64,000 nt of DNA from NCBI RefSeq assembly GCF_029962835.1, contig NC_080577.1:25278501-25342500 (forward strand), given 5' to 3'. Of this stretch, positions 57,991 to 64,000 are shown piece by piece; position 1 is the stretch's first letter, and each line of letters starts with the position of its first letter. Origin of the DNA: Magnolia sinica (lineage: Eukaryota > Streptophyta > Magnoliopsida > Magnoliales > Magnoliaceae). The notes beneath the pieces are model-generated. The model searched no databases, was not told where the DNA came from, and was given only the letters and a program-made list of their open reading frames with translations. The translations under genes were made by a program, and so were the position numbers.

Positions 57991-58481
57991 GGATTAGGTG
58001 AGATCCTTACTGTGGGGCTCACCATGATGTATGTGACTACATCCACCGGGTCCATCCGTATTAAAAGCTCATTTGATGGTATGAAACGAAAAATGCAGCA
58101 GTTCCAAATCCCAGATGAACCATGGTACAGGAAACAGTGGTGATTGACCGTTAAAAACTACTTGTGCGCCACCGGAGCTTTCGATCAAGATAATATTTAT
58201 GTGGTCTCTTCATTTTGTGACCTTATCGACATGTTATCAACAGGTTGGATGGCAAATAAACATTCTGGTGGAATCCATTAAGATTTTAATGGTGAGGATT
58301 CAATCACAACTGTTTCTTGTGGTGCGGTCCACCCAAGATTTGAGTCAGCTTCATTTTTGGGATCATGTCCTAAAATGGGCTTTCAAAATGGGTGGTGTGG
58401 ATTTAAGGCACATACATCACTGTGCGCCCCACTATCAGGGGTCTCATCCACTGCAGGTGGATCCAGGGTCTCACCTAATCC
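57991..58481. mobile_element. Related MITE with GGATTAGGTGAGA ends
   Basis: GGATTAGGTGAGATCC at the left and GGTCTCACCTAATCC at the right are inverted partners, followed inward by GTGGGGCTCACCATGATG and its partner GCGCCCCAC. The interior matches the family (ACAGGAAACAGTGG, GACCGTTAAAAACTA). Flanking target duplication not found. Confidence 0.75.
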
Positions 58482-58499
58482 AAACCAATAGGATTCATC

Positions 58500-59633
58500 T
58501 GTGCATGGGGTACCACCTAATACACACACATCGGATGTGTTGCCACGTATGGCTCCATGTGGGCCAGCATTATCCTTCTCCACAGTAAAATACACCAATC
58601 CACAATGGTTGGCTATGAAATGGATAGTTAAAAAGGCGAAATGGGCGTGGCTAAGTTCAGCAAGCAGAATCATATTCCGTCCACAACTGATCCCACGACT
58701 TGGACGGTCAAGATTACCCTACATGTATACCGGGTGAGAGAGATGACCATATCCATCGCAACTGATTTTTCTTAAATATATGAGACCGGATCCTCTGCAA
58801 CGGTTGTACACAATACTTAAATCTACAACTCTTCTTGATGGGCCCACTTGTGGTTTTAGCATGAAATCCAATCATCCAGAAGGGTTGCTATAACAAGAAA
58901 GCAGGATGCCCCAAAAATAAGGCCAATCCAAGTATCAAACATCCACGAATTCGGAAGTCCACATGTGGATGGTGTGGCCCACCTAATGATTGCATAGATC
59001 TGATTTTTGCCTCATCCCTTCATAATGGTGGGACTCACTTGATGTGCAGGACGGATATACACACAATGAGACGGACCCCACACGGTCAGTCAAATAACAT
59101 TTACACTTGGATGAATAACTAAAAGCAGGTGAATAGGACCAGTAGAAAATCGGTTTTCCTACAACGTCTGCAGAGGAACATACCTCTTAAATATACAATC
59201 GCAAAAGCAAGAAGAGTGGAAAGATAAAGAGAAGAAGGGTGGGGAAATGGGTCATGTTTATTTCTCCAAGAGCATCCCAGTTCCATCAGTAGGAGCATTA
59301 TAAACAAATACAAAACCAGGGATTGGAATTACACCCCCATGAAGAGTCTGATCATATATTTACTCTATATCTACTATTAGCATAGACATGAGGTTTGATT
59401 GACCCACCAACCCTTCTAAATGATCTGTTGTTAGATGGTGGTGAAAGGATTTTTTTGGGGTTTATGCTTCTACTTCTAGCCTAGCTCTCTATTTTACAGA
59501 CCATTAGAACTGCTACACATTTGATTTGGAACGAACTTCTTTTTCTACAACTTTAAAAGGGTGGAAATACCACCTGGAATCGGCATAGCCGCATAGGAAA
59601 AGAAAGCCCAGATGAAGGAAGATAATCACCTCC
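58500..59633. other. KRP downstream flank
   Basis: No gene. Fragments of dispersed repeats to about 59100. The part from about 59150 to 59633 is likely the KRP 3' UTR and terminator region on the minus strand. I could not fix a polyadenylation site. Confidence 0.4.
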
Positions 59634-59703
59634 CTATTGATCCAATGTCACCCATTCGTAGCGGCCAGGGAGTGGTAAGTCGTTCACAGGATCGTAGTTG
59701 TAC
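59634..59703 (-). CDS. KRP last exon and stop
   Basis: 70 bp, acceptor CTTGCAG, encoding the end of the motif (YNYDPVNDLPLPGRYEWVTL, DQ) and the TAG stop at 59634-59636. Confidence 0.93.
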
Positions 59704-62700
59704 CTGCAAGAGGTGTTTTAGACGATAAGGTGAGAAGTATGATTCGAATTGCATATTAATGTGTCGCAGTAGAAAGAAATCACCATGAGATTGCTATCCT
59801 TCTTTTTGTGAATTAAAGGGGGTGTTTGTATGGCGGCACAATCACCATTGGATTGGCGAACATGGTTGATTCAGACAAACACCTGAAAGAAAACATTTGG
59901 GAAGTGATGGATACTTGCATTTACAACCCAAATCCCCATCCAGATAACTCCGCATGGGTCTGAAGTCATCCAGATGGAAAGAAAGAAAAAGAAGGAAAAG
60001 CAGTGCATCCCATCTGCCTCAGAAGGCAGACATTCCCCAATGTATGCCGAAGAGATTGAAGATTGAAGCTGAGTGGAAGATATTCTTTCACAATTGATTT
60101 ATGCCTATGGTCCACTTCCAAATGCCCAGATCTGTTGGTATTTGGGGTGTATTTAATGGAAAAGGGTTCCAAAAAAAGGTAAAAAGATAACAATCAGCTT
60201 GATGCAGAATGATCAAAGGATTATATACTTCTCTGTAAATATTCTCTGCTGCTGTTGTTCTGCACCGGCGAAGAACTCCTCCATCTCATGTGTTGTTGGA
60301 ATGTTTCTATGTATCTGTATTCTCCTGTTTGTTGCAGTTGAGTTTGTAGGTCTGGTTGTAGAACCAGGGGTACCTAGGTTCTCTGAGTCCCTAATCAGGC
60401 TGGAAGGTGTGGTTTCCCTGATGTTCCTGTAACAAAGCAAACAATTTACAAATAAGAATACAAATATCCCCAGCACTATTTTAACTTCCTTTTGAAAAAA
60501 AAAAAAACTTTTAAAAATATCTGTGGGAAGCTATAAACATCTTACAACTGATATAAATCTATTTCAACACAAAATATCGAAGGAACTTTTGACTGTAGCA
60601 TAGTGTTCAAGAGGAACCCAAGTATCAAAAGCAACAAAATTTCAGTAATATGCTAAAACACTGCACATATGACACTCGAACGGGATTCAATACCCATTAC
60701 CATGATAATATGAAAGAAAATGTGGAAAATGCAAATCTTTCTCAAGGACACCAACCAATACCCATGCATGAGCTTGGTTTCAGCTAATGAGTATGACTCA
60801 GAAACCGGTCAACCTATATACGTTTGCAGAGAAAAATTAAGAAAACTTCAGATGGGAATACAATCCTACTTCAGAAATCTCCATAACCAATGAAAGCAAC
60901 AGAAAGAACCATCCTTCCATAAAACGCAATCGTAACATGTGGTTCAAATGCAAATGAAAAAAAATAAGGTCCCATGCAAATCTAGGGCCCAGTTTGGTTG
61001 CCCCCTTAAAATGGTTAAAGCCGGTTTTTTATTATTATTATATTAAATATATATTTTTTTTAATGCACCCTAAAATTGTTAAAATTGATTTTTCTGGAGA
61101 ATTTCACAACAGGGCATTGACGCCGTAATAAGGCTGTAAGCATATGTCAGGTTCCCTCTGAATGGCTCTTGAACAATGTATAGTGGACAGCTAATTATGC
61201 CCACTTAAATTGTATACAGAACCGATTTGATAGGCGCTGTATTGTCCTGGTTGATCTCCATAATGGATGGTTTGGATGCCATGAATTGGCATGGGTTGTT
61301 TTTTTCTGAACATCTCCATTTTTTAGGGAAAGTAAGGGGCAGGCTAGTTTTCCTGCAAATCCTCAGGATAAAAAATTATCGCAGGAAATAAAATTACCAG
61401 AAAAACGGGCATCACCCAAGCAGGCCCTAATGTGCTGAGCCAGTTGGGAATAGTAAAATATAGTATGATCCCACTATTATGTCAAGCAGCATCCTAGCAT
61501 ATTACTCCAATATGATTAGGTTTTGCTTGAATACCACTATTAAGAACTCACTCCTACAACAGGATCTAAAAGGTTGTAAATGCATAGTTTCAGTTCAAGC
61601 AAAGATCATACTAGCAGGAAATAGCTTTAACCATTTTCTGTTTTACAGTTCTGTTAAAAAAGAAAAAAGAACATAATAAGCTCATACTTCAAGTGATGGC
61701 CAACAACATAGACTCAAAATCACTTCTTTTTTCTTTCTTTCTTTTTTTTTTTAATGTGCAGAAACTACATTTCCATAATGATCTAAGCTGCATTTACATA
61801 ATTGCATGGCAATAACAAGCTGTAGAAATCGGTTCTTTTATAATTGATTAATTTTCAAATTCAATCAACGGAGTTCAAGCAAAGCTAAAAGAGAAAAACT
61901 ACAGATACATATAGAAGATCCATCAACTGCAAGAAAAGGATCAAAAAGGAAATTTATTCCTAATGTATTAGACCAGCTCCAAAAGGAACCCCCCCAATAA
62001 ATAAAAAAGAAAAAGCCTTCTATGTAAGGATCACATTGAAGAAAGGAAGGGCATTAAATCCAAGTAATGCCACACATAGAAAACCACTTACATGCAATAA
62101 ATAACCCTCATAGAAGGAGATTATTGCAGTAGTACCCATGTTCCAGAAACAGAACAGCTTCACCATCTATAAGAACAGAGGTTTTTAAACCCACAACACG
62201 TGAACCCCTACCACCCACATGCAAGCACACTTGCCAACATGGCACACGTGTGCGAGACCAGAGCTTTCCATCAGATGGACCACACTTTTTGGATCTTCTG
62301 GCCTAAAAGTTCTTTCACTCCTCAAATAGGCCAAAGTGTACACAACAAATGGTCATCTACCAAAATGCCTTAAGACTTTTGAGGCAGAAGACCCAACTAT
62401 TGCGCCACACACGCGCACCATATTGGCACGTGCACTCGGCATGTGGATGGTCAGGGTTCCAAAACCGTGTGGGATTAGCAAACCCAATTAAAATAAACCT
62501 CTTTAACACGTGTAACACCCAAATGAAAGCAATCACAACAGGACCCATGTTCCAGAAATGATGCAGAAATATCAAACAAGATTAAAAAAAAAAAAAAAAA
62601 ACATACAAAGAAAGCTATTTTCACAGCAACCAAGTTTCAGCAGCACATACAAAGAAAGCTATTTCTGCAGTCCCCAGGTTTCAGCAATACATACAACCAA

Positions 62701-64000
62701 CACTATAAGACATGAATAAGCTCTAAGGAAGAGATTTCTGCAGTACCCAATTTCCCAAAAAAACAGACAACTAAAAGAGGATTGGAAACAAAACACTTTA
62801 GGTCATGACTCATCTGCAATGAAAATGATATATGCATGCTTCAAGGCCCAAAACACCAGCAAGAATCACAAGAACACAGCATGAAAAGAAGGGAAACAGA
62901 AAAACTACTTCCAGACATAAATAGAGAACCTCAGATGAACAGTTTTTGCAGTCCGCAAGTTGCGAAAAACAACACAAAAAACAAAACACGAGTTTCCAAC
63001 ATCAGAAGCCAAGAAGCAGCAGGAAAAAAGAAACAGTAAAAACTGCAAGAAAAAAACATTTAAATTGAAAAGGCCAAAAATAAAAACAAGAGGGAAAAAC
63101 AACTTTCAATCATGAAAGACCCTGTCTCAAAACCCTCACATTAACAAGAGCACCCCCCCACCCCCCCCAAAAAAAAAAAAAAAAATCAACAATAATCAAG
63201 GGAAAAATATTGAAAAAATAAAATAAAGAAATTTAACAGTACATCAGGGATTTTTTTTTTTTTTTTATAAAAAAAAACTCCATCAAACATGGAAGGAATT
63301 AAAATAAAAAAATTTTAAAAAAATATAAAAATATAAAAATATAAAAAAACCAATAAAGAAAAGAGGTTCATGCAATAATACCCAATTTCCAAAAGCTCAA
63401 CATAAGCAGAAAGAAAAAAGAAAACTCAGTTTTTTATGTATCCAAAGAACCCAAAGAAAATGGATTTCAACACCACCTATTTCCAAAAAAAATAAAATTG
63501 AGGGAAGATCACAATCCAAAATCACAAAACCTATTCCAAAAATGCAAAAACCCCAAAACCAAGTGTCTTCTGAAACATCCGTCAGATAAAAACTAACCGA
63601 AACAAAGAAGAAGAAGAAGAAGAAGAAGAAGAAGAAGAAACCCATTTCCATGCACACCCAAACCCCATAAAACAGATAGTTTTCAACAAAAATCAATTTC
63701 CAGAAACAATCCAAAAAAATAAAATAAAATAGCCAGCATTCCTTTAAATTTAAAAAAAAAAAAAGAAGAAAAAAGCCAGAAATCAGCTTCGAAACGACCC
63801 AAAAATATCTTAAATCCCAACACAGAGAAAATAAAAAGGAAAAGAAATCCCACCTTTCTCTTCCATCAATCTCCAAAATATTCTCTCCAAACGACGCCTC
63901 GATGCCAACCTCAATGTTCTCAGGTGGTCCGTCTGTCTCAGCAGCAGCAGCAGCGGCGGCAGCCTCTTCGTTCTTCTTCAAACAGCCTAGCGAGACCGAC
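59634..64000 (-). CDS. KRP/ICK-type CDK inhibitor, C-terminal part, 3 exons
   Basis: KRP (Kip-related) proteins bind and inhibit CDKA and D-type cyclin complexes in the plant nucleus. Exons on the minus strand: 64000(+)-63854, 60426-60229 and 59703-59634, all with GT-AG junctions and matching phases (AG/G and AA/G split codons). The visible part has 137 residues: a poly-Ala stretch of eight, EASFGENILEIDGRERN, IRETTPSSLIRDSENLGTP, GSTTRPTNSTATNRRIQI, and the defining C-terminal inhibitory motif (IPTTHEMEEFFAGAEQQQQR, IFTEKYNYDPVNDLPLPG, RYEWVTLDQ) ending at TAG 59634-59636. The motif is intact, so the gene is probably functional. The N-terminal part and the start codon lie beyond 64000. Which KRP paralogue it is cannot be decided. 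Intron 1 is 3.4 kb and intron 2 is 0.5 kb. Confidence 0.93.
60229..60426 (-). CDS. KRP middle exon
   Basis: 198 bp, acceptor TTTGTTACAG, donor GAGAA before GTATAT. It carries the RETTPSSLIRD motif and most of the conserved C-terminal inhibitory motif (EMEEFFAGAEQQQQR, IFTEK). Confidence 0.93.
60985..61430. mobile_element. Probable MITE in KRP intron 1
   Basis: TAGGGCCCAGTTTGGTTGCC at the left and GCATCACCCAAGCAGGCCCT at the right are inverted in pattern (AGGGCC, then TTTGG or TTGGG). The interior is AT-rich. A target duplication was not seen. Confidence 0.5.
63606..63641. repeat. (GAA)n microsatellite
   Basis: About 12 GAA units on the plus strand within KRP intron 1. Confidence 0.95.
63854..64000 (-). 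CDS. KRP first visible exon, partial
   Basis: Runs from the right window edge to 63854, with donor GAAAG before GTGGG. It encodes the Ala run (GCT/GCC repeats, a coding microsatellite) and EASFGENILEIDGRE. The read-through to 63397 is intron. Confidence 0.85.

Larger units (their letters stand above)
60427..63853 (-). other. KRP intron 1, A/T-rich with repeats
   Basis: Contains long homopolymer-like A and T runs, a (TTC/GAA)n microsatellite, a likely MITE at 60985-61430 and near-duplicate CATACAAAGAAAGCTATTT words (62603 and 62647). No second gene was found. Confidence 0.8.

Noticed and set aside
63397-63981. 194-codon minus-strand frame with hydrophobic stretches
   Set aside because: Only the part above 63854 is KRP exon; the rest is intron with poly-T runs giving artificial phenylalanine stretches.
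1-64000. A novel multi-gene system such as a biosynthetic cluster or defence island
   Set aside because: Apart from RhoGDI and KRP every recognisable coding sequence is a transposon remnant, and those two genes belong to well-known unrelated families.

Overview
This is a nuclear plant DNA window. It has long introns, GT-AG splice sites, three plant transposon superfamilies with intact target-site duplications, plant telomere-type TTTAGGG repeats and no prokaryotic gene organisation. Many copies of a dispersed GTGGGCCCCACCATGATGT motif point, in my judgement, to a magnoliid angiosperm (Magnolia/laurel relatives). That placement is inference, not proof. || Only two conserved host genes are convincing, and both lie on the minus strand. 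(1) A complete five-exon Rho GDP-dissociation inhibitor (RhoGDI, ROP regulator; 242 codons) runs from its ATG at 32351 to its stop at 18762. Its first intron is about 10 kb and holds a whole degenerate L1-type LINE in antisense orientation (about 23.4-30.26 kb), which is itself interrupted by an 830-bp inverted-repeat element. (2) The last three exons of a KRP/ICK cyclin-dependent-kinase inhibitor lie at 63854-64000+, 60229-60426 and 59634-59703; its N-terminus is beyond the right edge. || Layout: 1-6412, two same-orientation Gypsy-type LTRs (one cut by the edge, one a probable 3.1-kb solo LTR). 6538-7504, a minisatellite of about 45 units of 21 bp. 7505-10250, mostly unassigned, with one exon-like fragment carrying a stop. 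10254-13690, a decayed plant-mobile-domain (PMD) protein gene. 13.7-18.2 kb, unassigned and repeats, with one MITE. 18.2-32.4 kb, RhoGDI. 32.4-38.2 kb, MITEs and tRNA-derived SINE-like copies. 38293-40824, an internally deleted Ty1/Copia element with perfect 5-bp TSD. 41.0-44.1 kb, two decayed hAT-type BED/transposase genes. 44.3-45.1 kb, a two-copy 416-bp tandem. 45.36-45.66 kb, interstitial telomere-like repeats. 46-52 kb, MITEs, a microsatellite and one exon-like fragment. 52-58.5 kb, a dense cluster of related inverted-repeat elements of about 500 bp, two of which have near-perfect 9-bp TSDs as expected for non-autonomous Mutator (MULE) elements, plus one hAT MITE with a perfect 8-bp TSD. 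59.6-64 kb, KRP. || I found no new defence, metabolic or signalling system. The most informative content is the nested transposon history, the minisatellite that stays open in several frames, and the telomere-like tract beside transposon remains. All boundaries were read by eye.
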